This document shows, piece after piece, positions 1-10,510 of a DNA stretch of 64,000 bases. The stretch comes from Mesocentrotus franciscanus (taxonomy: Eukaryota > Echinodermata > Echinoidea > Camarodonta > Strongylocentrotidae), in contig CP137675.1 of NCBI GenBank assembly GCA_037976565.1, positions 16,085,330-16,149,329 of the forward strand, given 5' to 3'. The notes under the pieces were generated by a model that was not told where the DNA came from, did no database searches, and worked only from the letters and a program-made list of their open reading frames with translations. The position numbers and the translations under genes are program-made. Each line of letters starts with the position of its first letter. Positions within the stretch are counted from its first letter, which is position 1.

Positions 1-246
1 AAGTTACACCCGTTGCACACGAGGCGTCATTTCGGTTGCGTTGTAATTTGCACTAATCGGGCATATCATTGCAATTTAGCCCATAGCTTCAACTCAGCGT
101 TTTTCACTGTTCATTTTACATTCACTTTGTATACCATATCAGACTCACATGTTGCGTCAAAGGCCATGTCAGTCGTTGACGCAGTCTTACGTCAGGAAAT
201 GACGCCTTATTTGCGACGGGCAAGATATGCGCATAGAAGTGGATAA
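1..246. repeat. Dispersed repeat, copy 1 of 2
   Basis: About 100 bases around 140-230 are clearly related to 43400-43490. Both carry a run of GACGCAGTC, GCGTCAGG and GACGCC-like words in the same order. Protein frames through it match nothing I know, so I call it a non-coding interspersed repeat of unknown class. Its left end may lie outside the window. Confidence 0.5.
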
Positions 247-284
247 TTATAGATGATAACGTATATTCTTCCTCAATAACGTAG

Positions 285-525
285 GGGGACGCATTTACAT
301 CTCAGACATAGGCCAAAAGGTAATAATACACATGGAGTTAGACGGAAGTGACGACATAACTATCATCTCCGGCTCATACGAGCCTTCGGATGTGTTCATC
401 TTCCGGGGTATCCTCTACTTCTCAGACATCACGACAAAGGGTATTGTAGAATATGACGCCACGGGAGGGGACTCTCAAAAGGCGCCAGGCACTTTCTTAT
501 ACCCGCGACGCCTGCACATAGTGTA
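285..525 (+). CDS. Terminal exon of a YWTD (LDL-receptor class B) repeat protein
   Basis: An open frame runs from a plausible splice acceptor (AG at 283-284) to TAG at 523-525. It encodes two degenerate YWTD-type blades: G-R-I-Y-I-S-D-I-G followed by I-H-M-E-L-D-G-S, then G-I-L-Y-F-S-D-I followed by I-V-E-Y-D-A-T-G-G. Such repeats form six-bladed beta-propellers in LDL receptor relatives, nidogen and LRP proteins, usually extracellular. Only this piece lies in the window; the rest would be to the left. The ATG at 332 is internal, because homology continues upstream of it. The parent gene cannot be named, and a decayed fragment is possible. Confidence 0.5.
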
Positions 526-960
526 GGATTTTGTCACGGATTGTTTTGTGTCACCATGGACCTACGGTGTCACGGTCCGCGGGGACGATCCAGTCAGTTT
601 CTGGATTCTAGAACCTTAATAACACGATCGCAGCTTCTTTCGAAAAGTCAAGCTGAGGCAATAGGCCATTTTCGTAATGTAATCCAATTTAATGCATAAG
701 TCTTTGTAAAGTGCCTCATTACATATTATTTCATTCACTGTTACGAATGTGTCTTTTTTAAAGTTTTGTTTGTAAATGTAAATCTCTTAATTATACTGTT
801 CGGGGAACTATGCCTCCACAAAGCCATTTGGCCCTTTTTTTAGTTCCCTACTTTCATTTTCTTTTATACTGCAAATGCTTATTATTGTATATATCTTTGT
901 ATTGTTTTTATTGAAAATGGAAATGAATAAAAACGAATCGAATTGAATTGAATAAATGCA
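526..960 (+). other. 3' flank of the YWTD exon, possible poly(A) site
   Basis: AT-rich sequence without a gene. AATAAA at 926-931 could serve as a poly(A) signal for the upstream exon. The surrounding run of GAATC/GAATTG words also resembles the tail of a CR1/L2-like LINE, so the assignment is ambiguous. Confidence 0.35.
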
Positions 961-982
961 TATCAATAGTTAGAATGTAAAT

Positions 983-1255
983 TAATAATAATAATAATAA
1001 TACAAATATTGGGTTCTTGTATAGCGCTCACATCTGTCAGACTTGACACTCTCCTGGCGCTCCCGATTATTACCCTGGCGTTAGCACGGCTGCCATTACG
1101 GTGCTCTAGCATTTCAAGGTATCCATTTACATCACTTAGGTTGAGTGTGGCAAATGTAGATCAATGTCTTGCCAAAGGACATTAGTGCCGCGGCGGGACT
1201 CGAACCGCGGACCTTGTGATCAACAGCCGGTGACGTTTCCACTCGACCAGGCAAG
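983..1255 (-). mobile_element. tRNA-derived SINE with (ATT)n tail
   Basis: Read on the minus strand, 1249-1239 matches a pol III A box (TGGTCGAGTGG) and 1206-1196 is a perfect B box (GGTTCGAGTCC). The body contains GCGCTATACAAGAAC and ends in an (ATT)n tail near 986-1002. Related sequence lies at 28690-28945 (minus strand), and the tail alone at 31657-31733. Layout is tRNA-like head, conserved body, microsatellite tail. Confidence 0.75.
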
Positions 1256-2430
1256 TAAAATATTATCGCTTGCCCTATACCTAACAACACATAATGTTGC
1301 AATTAGCATTCTAACTATTGACATACAATTATTCGTAACAGGTGAATGACATAATTCGTATCGAGGCACTTATGTATAAATTTGGTTACATTACGAAAAT
1401 GGCCTATTAAGAACAAAACAGTATGCAAATACTTTTCGGGAGATGGCTGTATCAGTTTACTATTAGATTTATTATAATATCAGTTTGTAGCGACATTGAC
1501 ATTTTATAACATGTATCTTTAAAGATCAGGTTCATTGATTTTAAAAACTAACTTTATTGTCATTATTGCAAAGGTAACACTTTGATTTGACAAGGTTATC
1601 AAAATTCCATGCTCGGAAACATTCGAAGTAATGATTATTATCAATTACAAAACTCTTAAATACAGCCCCGACATAGCACCTGAAATGCTCTCCGATCGCT
1701 GCTGAGATGTGTGACGTCACATGTTGAACATGATTTGCACAAGCAGACGATGTCCCATGACATCTCACACATTTTCAGTGCCTGTTTCGTCGTCTTCTCT
1801 TCAGTTATTTCTCTTACTTCACTACCGTCAGACTAAATGTTTAATCTATTGCCTCACTCTAAACCCCGCGCATGGTATTATTTTGATGAAAAATGCAGCG
1901 ATAAAAAAATAAAGGAATCCGTCGCTTGTAAACAAAATAAGACGCCATTGTATTTTCAGCTGCATACACCGCGGTATGTTCGGCGTTTCAAGAGGAACAA
2001 ATGCGTCCATGCTTTCATTCCAGGGGTTTTAAATTTGAAAGTGTGGTTTCTTTGATTGTTCATTAACCCCTATCCTGTGTATTTACAAACAAAAGAATTT
2101 AGTTATCAGAATCGGGTCATATCCCTTTTGAATGGTGTAAAATTCCATCACATTTATATACACTAAACTCATTATAATTTGAGAAATAATAGCATTGCAA
2201 TTATGTTCATTCTTTATGGGATGTCGTCTGCTTGGGCAGGATTAGTTCATATTGTGACGGCATTAAAACATCGTTATTTTTCTGGCGAATCTCTCGCATA
2301 TCCCAGATGCTATGGAGGTGGTTTTATTTGTATTTTTATAAATCATCCGATTTGAAGTTGACCTACAACTTGTACGATGGCCATCTATTAGCTTACCAGT
2401 TTCTAGTAATATGTTATTTGCCATATTTGT
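1256..2430. other. No gene recognised; carries a duplicated 90-bp segment
   Basis: AT-rich sequence without a convincing coding exon. The stretch 1420-1508 is repeated at 4948-5035 and marks the left part of a segmental duplication. The intervening 1510-2430 has no counterpart in the second copy. Confidence 0.5.
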
Positions 2431-2574
2431 GATTTTCTTTGAACCCGCACTTTAACGAACTTTAATGTAAATATTTATGATTTTTTTCTTCTGAGTAGTC
2501 CTACAAGTTGTGTTCTCCCCCACCAAACTATGATAGGCCCAGTATGACTTTACCTGCCTCAGCATTGAAGAGTT

Positions 2575-2600
<26 letters not shown>
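2430..2600. repeat. Duplicated segment ending in a (TA)n microsatellite
   Basis: 2430-2573 is closely similar to 5035-5161, and both run straight into a TA dinucleotide tract (2574-2600 here). This is the left flank of the Penelope-like insertion. Confidence 0.7.
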
Positions 2601-2606
<6 letters not shown>

Positions 2607-3011
2607 AAAAATAAATGGTTCTGCGTCGGTGCATAAAATGAATAGGACACAAGGTAGATAAATAAAAACACCGGAGAAGTGAATATTCCACTGACGTTTC
2701 GGGCATAGCCCTTTATCGAAGTGATTCAAGCATGAACAACAATATACAAAATCAAAATATATACGAGTCAAGATGCAAAGGCGCGTGAGAGTACGCGAAA
2801 GAAGAAAAAAGATAGAGAAACGTCACAAAGCTCAAAAGTTGGACCATTGTGACGTGAGAAAATAGGAGAAAATTAGAAATAAAGGGAGCGTTAGAAGAGC
2901 GTATCTCCAGGAGATACGCGGAAAGCAAAGAAAAGGAAAAGAGAGTACAGAAAGAAAAATAAGCAATTGAAAAGCATTATGACGTAATAAAGATATTAAG
3001 TTCAACAAAGT

Positions 3012-3552
3012 TCAGTGTGAGTTAGGGAAAGATCTGAAAGTGGCGTTCATCGTCCGGGTGGTGCCAAGTTTGAAGATTATCCTCTCCTCCATCAGCTTCC
3101 TTTCTTTCTCATCTCGGCAAGATTTCAGCACACATACTTGAAGGTCATCAGCATTATGATCTCCGATGTTGAAGTGGTGAGCTACAGGTAGTCCGGCTGT
3201 CTTCAGGCGTATGGAACGCAGATGCTCCGTGATTCTATCGGCTAGGCGTCTCTTTGTCTCCCCGATGTACACCATGGAACAGCGGGTACATGTCAATCCG
3301 TAAATGACATTAGTGGTGGTACATGAATTCTCCTCTGATATGCCAAGTTCCTCTGGGGCACCACATCGGGATGAGACATGGGCGCAGGTCTTGCAACGAG
3401 GACGCTTATCGAGTGGTACCAGATTATGATGCTGTGGGGTATCTGATCTGGAAGTCTTGCATCGTTCGTTTTGATGTTCTTCCCCGGCACGCCGTGATGA
3501 CGGTTGGCCCCAAATACTAGAGTCGTTCACCCGGAGGATGGATGTTTTCACG
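3012..3552 (-). pseudogene. Penelope-like GIY-YIG endonuclease C-terminus, left arm
   Basis: The minus-strand frame carries a cysteine-rich lead-in (R-C-K-T-C) and then the GIY-YIG signature as V-I-Y-G-L-T-C-T-R-C followed by V-Y-I-G-E-T-K-R-R-L. A conserved R-I-T-E-H-L-R and a downstream A-H-H-F-N block follow, ending near S-F-P-N-S-H. This matches the endonuclease module at the C-terminus of Penelope-like polyproteins, which nicks target DNA. The frame stays open across the palindrome centre to 3656, but that part is antisense of the other arm. There is no reverse transcriptase and no start codon of its own. Confidence 0.7.
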
Positions 3553-3559
3553 GGCCGTA

Positions 3560-4122
3560 CGTGAAACATCAACATCCTCCGGGCTGACGAGACGACTCTT
3601 AGTGTATTTGGGGCCAACCCATTCATCACGGCGTACCGGAGGGGGAAGAACATCAAAAACGAACTTGTCTGCTCAAGACTTCCCAGTCAGATACCCCACA
3701 GCATCACTAATCCTGGTACCACTCGGTGTAAGCGTCCTCGTTGCAAGACCTGCGCCCATGTCTCATCCCATGATGGTGGGCCCCAGAGGAACTTGGCATA
3801 TCAGAGGAGAATTCACATGTACCACCACTAATGTCATTTACGGATTGACATGTACCCGCTGTTCCATGGTGTACATCGGGAGACAAAGAGACGCCTAGCC
3901 GATAGAATCACGGAGCATCTGCGTTCCATACGCCTGAAGACAGCCGGACTACCTGTAGCTCACCACTTCAACATCGGAGATCATAATGCTGATGACCTTC
4001 AAGTATGTGTGCTGAAATCTTGCCGAGATGAGAAAGAAAGGAAGCTGATGGAGGAGGATAATCTTCAAACTTGGCACTCTCCACCCGGACGGGATGAACG
4101 CCACTTTCAGATCTTTCCCTAA
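3560..4122 (+). pseudogene. Penelope-like GIY-YIG endonuclease C-terminus, right arm
   Basis: Mirror copy of the left-arm coding region. The homology is split between two plus-strand frames, one ending near 3898 and one open over 3850-4122, so at least one indel breaks it around V-Y-I-G. The A-H-H-F-N and K-E-R-K-L-M-E blocks are retained. It is a dead fragment. Confidence 0.7.
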
Positions 4123-4514
4123 CTCACACTGAACTTTGTTGAACTTTAATATCTTTATTACGTCATAATGCTTTTTCAATTGCTTATTTTTCTTTCTGTG
4201 CGCCTCTTCTTTTCCTTTTCTTTATTTCCGCGTATCTCCCTGGAGATACGCTCTTCTAACGCCCCTTTATTTCTAATTTTCTCCTATTTTCTCACGTCAC
4301 AATGGTCCAACTTTTGAGCTTTGTGACGTTTCTCTATCTCTTTTCTCTTCTTTCGCGTACTCACGCGCCTTTGCATCTTGACTACCAAGCGTCGCCTATA
4401 TATTTTTGATTTTGTATATTGTTGTTCATGCTTGAATCACTTCGATAAAGGGCTATGCCCGAAACGTCAGTGGAATATTCACTTCTCCGGTGTTTTTATT
4501 TATCTACCTTGTGT

Positions 4515-4516
<2 letters not shown>

Positions 4517-4566
<50 letters not shown>

Positions 4567-4740
4567 TATATTATATCAAATATTATGTAATCTAAGCATA
4601 CTTTAGTGTAAAATACTGTAATTACGTAATTTTACATACGAAAGTATTTTTGTATAGACATAGGTACGACTCGTGTATTTTGCTTGTAAGGAACGCATTG
4701 TAGTAAATAGCTTGTTCTTTACATTGAACTAAATTTTGAA
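4517..4740. repeat. (TA)n tract and right flank of the Penelope-like insertion
   Basis: A TA tract at 4517-4562 is followed by sequence matching 5211-5400. With 2430-2573 it reconstitutes the segment seen uninterrupted at 5035-5420. Confidence 0.7.
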
Positions 4741-4947
4741 TGCATGAAATACCTTTGCTCATTAGAAGTTGATAATTCTAAATAGCAGAGATGATTTTTC
4801 TTTCCTTGTGTGTGACCTTTTCCATTGATGTGTAGTTTGGTACTGAGTTAAATTTTCAATGTGGTTTTCAAAAGGGCCAAAGAGGAAAGTATTGCCAGGA
4901 TCTTCAGCTTGATATATCACATTTCTGCGGAATGAAGGACAAGCATG

Positions 4948-5158
4948 CAAATACTTTTCGGGAGATGGCTGTATCAGTTTACTATCAAATTTATTAGATC
5001 AGTTTGTAGCGAATTGACATTTTGTAACATACATCTATAATGAACTTTAATGTTAATATTTATGAATTTATTTCTGAGTAGTCCTACAAGTTGTGTTCTC
5101 CCCCACTAAACTATAATAGGCCTATATTATGACTTTACCTATACACTCAGCATTGAAG

Positions 5159-5216
<58 letters not shown>

Positions 5217-5420
5217 CAAATATTATGTAATCTAGGCATACTTTAGTGTAAATACTGTAATTACGTAATTTTACATACGAAAGTATGTCCGTATGGTAAT
5301 TAAAACTAGTGTATAAGATGAAAAAGAAGATAGCATATATGTATTTCGCTTGTAAGTAATGCATTATAGTAAAAACTTGTTCTTTACATTGGACTGAATT
5401 TTGAATTCTGTGAAATACGA
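4948..5420. repeat. Second copy of segmental duplication (without the Penelope-like element)
   Basis: 4948-5035 matches 1420-1508; 5035-5161 matches 2430-2573; a TA tract occupies 5162-5210; 5211-5400 matches 4563-4740. This copy preserves the arrangement before insertion of the inverted element. Confidence 0.7.
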
Positions 5421-5554
5421 AATACTTTCTGTCAAATATTGAACGTCGAAAACAAAACGAAATCGCCTAGTAGGTAATTTCTGATTGGGTATGTGGTCAA
5501 AGGGGATAAAAAATGTTCGGTTTGGCATTTGGTTTATAAAGAGGATACAAATTT

Positions 5555-5860
5555 CCGGATTTGGTCAAAAGGGGATAACAATTTCCGGTTTTCATGACAT
5601 GGTATTGCTATTGGCTTACTCAAGTGGAATCAATTGTATATGTATAGTCATATGTTTTTCATTATTTGTACTTATTTATTTATATTCTTAAATATATGAA
5701 AATGTCCAGATTTGGGCATTTGGTCAAAAGGGGATGAAAAATTCCGGTTTTCATGACATGGTATTGCTATTGGCTTACACAAGTGGAATCAATTGTATAT
5801 GAATCGTAGAAATGTATTTCATTATTTGTACTGATGTACTTATGTTTGTAAATAATGAAT
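5555..5860 (+). repeat. Tandem repeat, period about 159 bp
   Basis: The words GGTCAAAAGGGGAT, then TTCCGGTTTTCATGACATGG, then AAGTGGAATCAATTGTATAT recur in order 159 bases apart (anchors 5563 and 5722). A degraded third start is visible at about 5490-5555. Confidence 0.75.
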
Positions 5861-7365
5861 ATTCATTTTTGTAAAAGATAGATATTACTTGATTTCTCTT
5901 TAATTATATGAATATTTGTTTACAGTTATTATTTGTTTATTTTTGTTAGTAATAAAATTTTCTCTGCAAATATATTTTTGTGTAGATTTCTTTCATTAAA
6001 TTGTGGATGTGATTGTACTATATGATTATGACATATGAACCAATTAATAAGTGAGAATGATTATGTACAGTATAAAGAGAGAGAGAGAGAGAGATAGAGA
6101 ATTAGAGAGAATTGGCGCTTGGAATGAGATGAAAATGGGCATTTAGTAATTAATTGGCAAAGGTTTATTAAATAAATCATGTTAGATGCAAAATATTGTC
6201 GGAGACACGTAGTTTTTCCGAAATACACTAGTATAGGAAAACAGTAACAATTTACCAGTAAATGAGCATAAAATTGCTTCACTTAATCTGGATTTATCAA
6301 AATTCCTAGACCCATTTACCAAAGTTTTCAAAAAAATCTGATTTCCTTTGAAATGATTTATTGTTCTACGTGCAATAACACAGACCAAAATTATCAAAAT
6401 ATGTCTCCTGCCCCCTTCCCGCATGCATATTTTATCCTGATATGATAGCTTAAAAACACATAGAAGTCAGCTCTCACGGGGAATTCGACACCGTTCGGGT
6501 GTTTACCCAATAACAGGTGTTGTCAATCACCAGGGTTAGCCTTCAGTTTTATGACCATTCGACCTTATGTCATGCTTTGCTTTTCCTCACCCGATCCGAA
6601 GCGGGATCCGAAGCTAGACTCTCCGAGAGATTAGGGGGTAATTCTTGACTGGCCTACGGGTTTGCTGTGTGCAGATTTGTACTCCCATTAATGTTATTTC
6701 CACCAAGTCTGGTGTCAGCGAATTATCAGCTGGAATTATGGCCTTCTGCACATGGAAACTGACGATCCACTCACTTTAAATACCTTCATCTTAGTTTTTT
6801 TTTATATCTCAGTGTCAATTTAGTTATTTTAAAATTGTGTGTGTGATTTTAACCGGGCAGGTAGAATAGTGATGTTTTTTTTCCTCACCATCATGATTGC
6901 ATGTACGCGTTCTCTGAAAAAGTATGTTTGATTGAGTGATTGATAATAAATAACTCTTTGAAAGCGTAAATGATAATCTAGTTGTCTATGTCGTCTTCCC
7001 TGTTGGATTCTGATATAACGACCTTCATTAGAATTACAATTATTATTGTCTGTGATCTTTTGCATAAAAAACAACAATTAAAAACGCACACAAATAAAAC
7101 AAAAAAACTTGGGGAACACGCACACACACACACACAAAATAAATGATATAAATAAGCACAAGCTTATATAATTTTTTTCTTAGGGGGCAACTGAGGGAGA
7201 TTTTTTCCACTTGGAATCAGTGCTCAAGTGTATAGGTCACACCTTCGAAACTATACATTCATCTGACAAGCAAGCAAGCAAGCATAACAAAAATGGGAGC
7301 CTAATGTTTAGTCTTGCTTTATGAAGGAAAAAATATATAAGTTTGAAAAAGAAAACAAGTATATT
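5861..7365. other. No gene recognised; short microsatellites
   Basis: Mostly AT-rich, with a (GA)n tract at about 6074-6110 and a (CA)n tract at about 7120-7136. No exon, RNA gene or transposon end could be supported. Confidence 0.5.
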
Positions 7366-7369
7366 TATC

Positions 7370-7982
7370 AGGCGCGGATCCAGGATTTCTTAGGGGGCCC
7401 AAATTTGAAATTGTGCGAGCCAAATATTGGTACGTAATGGTGACAACTAAAGCAGTGGCGTAATGAGCAAAATCGTTTTGGGGGGGGGGGGAGAAAAAAA
7501 TCCGCATCACCACCAATCTTACATGCAGGCCCTGCTGAACGTTTTTCAAAGTGGGTGGGGGAGGGGCTAAAGTATTTACGATCAGGTAGAGCGTAGAGTA
7601 AATTGGCGTGGGGTCTAGGGGCAAAGCTCCGGCGGGGCCAAGGGGCGGAGCCCCCGGAAGCTTAGGGGATTTAGGCATTAAATTACCGTCAGATGAACAT
7701 TCAGTGGTCCGCACTAGGGCCCTAGGTGGGGTCCAGGGGGCAGAGCCCCCGGAAGATCAGGGGTTTTAGGCATCTAATTACGGTCAGATGAGCATATTTT
7801 GTTACCTTACTTGTGACACTGGCAGGTCATTAATTGGCGTGGGGTCCAGGGGGCGGAGATCCCGGAAGCTCAGGGGTTTTAAGCATTAAATTACGGTCAG
7901 ATGAGCATTCATGGGCCCGCTTTAGGGTCCTAGGTGGGGTCCAGGGACAGAGCCCCCGGAAGCTTAGGGGTTTTAGGCATTT
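7370..7982 (+). repeat. G-rich degenerate tandem repeat
   Basis: At least four units follow the plan GGGGTCCAGGGGGC, AGAGCCCCCGGAAG, AGGGGTTTTAGGCAT, TTACGGTCAGATGAGCAT (near 7607, 7727, 7842 and 7936). Each has a small GGGGGC/GCCCCC hairpin. The last unit is interrupted by the LINE tail at 7985-8215 and resumes at about 8222. Confidence 0.65.
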
Positions 7983-7984
7983 AT

Positions 7985-8215
7985 TGTTTATTTATTATTT
8001 ATTTCAGTTTTATTTCAACAGGGTAGTCTCATTTCAAGTCCATTTCTGGATTTGCTCTCCCAGAGAGCCCTGCATTCACATAAAAAACATGTACAATCAA
8101 AACATGAATTCAAAACATTCATACAAAGATAAAAATATACATGGCATATACAATAAATTTAACACACATTAACAATTATAAGAGGAAAGAAAAAAAAAAT
8201 CAAATTGAGAGAAGA
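7985..8215 (-). mobile_element. CR1/L2-like LINE 3' tail
   Basis: On the minus strand this reads GGGCTCTCTGGGAGAGC (a hairpin), then ATGAGACTACCCTGTTGAAA, then ATAAA-rich sequence, the 3' end usual for CR1/L2-type LINEs. It splits the G-rich tandem repeat (TTAGGCATT before, TTACGGTCAGATGAGCAT after). No protein-coding part remains. Confidence 0.6.
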
Positions 8216-8363
8216 AAAAAAAATTACGGTCAGATGAGCATATTATGTTGATAGCTCATTATTTTTTGTGAAACTGGCAGGTCACTATTCTTTCTTTTTT
8301 CTCTCTTACTTTCTATTTCTCTTTAACATACTTTTTTTCAACCCGGCAGTCTTCCGTGTTTCA

Positions 8364-8401
8364 CCAAAGAGATAACACAACATGTTGTGATATCTCTTTG
8401 G
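8364..8401. repeat. 38-bp near-perfect palindrome
   Basis: CCAAAGAGATA...CACAACATGTTGTG...TATCTCTTTGG is symmetric except for one base. It lies just before the LINE coding remnant. Confidence 0.7.
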
Positions 8402-8429
8402 TTTCACTTGCACAAACTGAGAACTTTAC

Positions 8430-8935
8430 TAACTAAACAAAAATCAAACTTTGATTTATACTGGTCCTGTGTACTGGAACTCCTTGGACATGTCGCTTAA
8501 ACAGCTGCCCAATTTAAGTACTTTTAAATATCACTTGAAACGTAAACTTCTTCTTCAGTATGAAAATGGTCATCATGATGAAGACTACCGCTATTATCAT
8601 CACTTGTTGGTTGGCTGCACTACACACCCGTTTTTGTTCTTATTTTGTTTTGTTTTTTGTTTTATATATTATGTAACAAACGTATTATGTGAAGGGATCC
8701 TTAATCAGAAGCATAATGCTTCTAAGGTTTCCTCCTCATTACTGTAGATTATTGTTAGCATCATTTGTATTTAATGACTTGCATAGAAATCGTTTTTCCT
8801 GTTGTAATACCACTTATCTATCGAATATATTTACATGTTTTGTTACCTTGTATATGCCTTACTTTGTAAATTCGTTTCATATGCGGTTAATGTGGAAATA
8901 AAACCTTTAACAAAAATAATAATAATAAGTTCCAA
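8430..8935 (+). pseudogene. LINE (CR1/L2-like) reverse transcriptase C-terminus and 3' tail
   Basis: The frame at 8451-8570 reads Y-T-G-P-V-Y-W-N-S-L-D, then L-S-T-F-K-Y-H-L-K-R-K-L-L. This is the standard G-P-x-x-W-N-S-L-P...F-K-x-x-L-K ending of CR1/L2/jockey-group reverse transcriptases. About 350 bases of 3' UTR follow, ending in ATAAAACC and an (AAT)n tail near 8918-8935. It is severely 5'-truncated. Confidence 0.7.
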
Positions 8936-9520
8936 ACGCTTACTTTCATACAAATACACACAAAAAGTTCCGAAAGCTTGAATGCATATTATTTCACAAG
9001 ATGTAATAAAACAATATGAATAATTCTAATGATACACTTACATGCAAATGCATGATCATTTTTGCGTTTCTTTCTGCCTGCAAAATAGTTTTCTTCTGCA
9101 ATTTGTTTTGTTGCTGTTATGGGGAGGCAAGGGTTTTGCCCCCGATCCACAACTTGTTGACGGAAAATCGCAGCTGATATCCCCCTTCTTTTCTTCTTCC
9201 TCTTTATTTCCTTCCCTTTTTCTCCTCTTTTCCTTTTTTTCTTTCCCTTTCCTGCCTTCTCTCTTTTTATGTAGACACTACACTAGTCTACACTACACTA
9301 ATGAACAAAGAAATCACGTTTAATTTCATTGGTTTCTGATTTTTTCCGGGACTCGTGTAGGGTTTCGTTAAAAAAACCCTCATTTTCTCAGTGAAAATCA
9401 GAGGGGTATGTTGATATACTAACATATTCAATTTGTTTGATGTTTCTCTCCTGGGGAACTAGTGACGAGCTATTCCATTAACCTGTTATTAATGAATGAA
9501 CTACAATACTTGGAATCTGT
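8936..9520. other. No gene recognised; pyrimidine-rich tract
   Basis: Contains a C/T-rich stretch at about 9180-9270. No supported exon. Confidence 0.5.
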
Positions 9521-9524
9521 ATCA

Positions 9525-10190
9525 GGACAATCATACCTGAAAATTACCCCCAGGTCAATCACAGCCAAGGAAAACCGAGGACAGCCACCCCGAGGACAAT
9601 TCCCCCCGGAAAATTTCACAAACGTATTTGTAATAATTATATTTAGGGTGAATGCATGATTGGATTGATTGAACAAGAATACAGATTTTTGAAGTTTTTA
9701 GAACTGCAGGGCAAATGTGAGTCGAGCTCGCATGACACATCACAGTGTTGCCAATTTGTGTTTCACTGATGAAAACTTCAAAAATTCATGACTTTCCTAT
9801 TTTCTAATCGGATTTTTCACTAACTTGTTTTTCGATTTTGTTCTGCTTTTCTTAAAATCAATTTATTGGAATCCCCCTTGAATGAACAGGGGGTGATTGT
9901 CCTCAGGGATGGTTGTCCTTGGTTGTGGTTGACCTGGGGGAGGGAGGGTGAGTGGTTGTCTTTGGGGGTTATTGTCCTCGGGGTCGGGAGGGGGGCAATT
10001 GTCCTAGGGGGTAATTTTTTCGGAGGGTAATTGTAATAGGGGGTAATTTTCCAGGGGGTAATTGTCCTCGGGGGACTAAGGGGAAATTTTCCGGGGGTAA
10101 TATTGTCCTTTGTGGGGTTACTGTAAAGTGTTAGTGTCCCGCTGGTAATCGGACGGGGGTGATCGTCCAGGGGTTAATTGTGCTAGAACC
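9525..10190. repeat. Foldback minisatellite (G-rich arm and C-rich arm)
   Basis: 9889-10180 is a degenerate array of GGGGGTAATTGTCCTCGG-like units. The reverse complement of the same units forms a shorter arm at 9525-9620; for example, the complement of 9550-9590 matches TCCTTGGTTGTGGTTGACC at 9917. About 270 bases separate the arms. Sea-urchin TU foldback elements are known to have inverted repeats built of short tandem repeats, and this has that shape. Confidence 0.55.
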
Positions 10191-10510
10191 CTTGGAATCC
10201 AGTCTGCATACATTACTTGTTGCTTTGTTTGTTTAAAAAGTATGCATACAATTTGAATATGTTAGTAAAACAGTCTATTTGGCACTGCTGAAAAGGTACT
10301 CCGGGATTTCTTTTTCTCTCATTTTTCTGGATCTACGCTACTGAATTTACATTCCTAGCTATACATCAGCAGGCAGCTAGCAGGTGTTTGAAAGGAATTT
10401 TGAAAGGTGGATACCTCCATCGCGCATACCTACCACCGTGGAATCCTACCACTCTGCAAGGCAAGAGGGACGGCCTATTGATCGCCTAGCAATGCATCTT
10501 TTACTTCACC

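Larger units (their letters stand above)
2599..4518. mobile_element. Penelope-like retroelement, head-to-head inverted pair
   Basis: Two arms, about 2644-3552 and 3560-4514, are reverse complements of one another with scattered differences and a 7-base centre near 3553-3559. Each encodes, reading outward, the C-terminal GIY-YIG endonuclease region typical of Penelope-like elements, followed by the same A/T-rich 3' tail ending in GTGTCC. The left arm's tail extends about 45 bases further (2599-2643). No reverse transcriptase domain is present, so both halves are 5'-truncated. Inverted and partial-tandem copies are a known habit of this class. The outer ends sit in TA microsatellite. Confidence 0.75.

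Noticed and set aside
1190..1255. Functional tRNA gene at the A/B box pair
   Set aside because: Boxes are good but the anticodon arm is not convincing, and the sequence continues into a shared SINE body and (ATT)n tail.
3542..3898. 118-codon plus-strand frame as a separate gene
   Set aside because: It is part of the right arm of the inverted Penelope-like element, in a partly wrong frame.
7319..7714. 131-codon minus-strand proline-rich frame
   Set aside because: Falls in the G-rich tandem repeat; composition follows the repeat.
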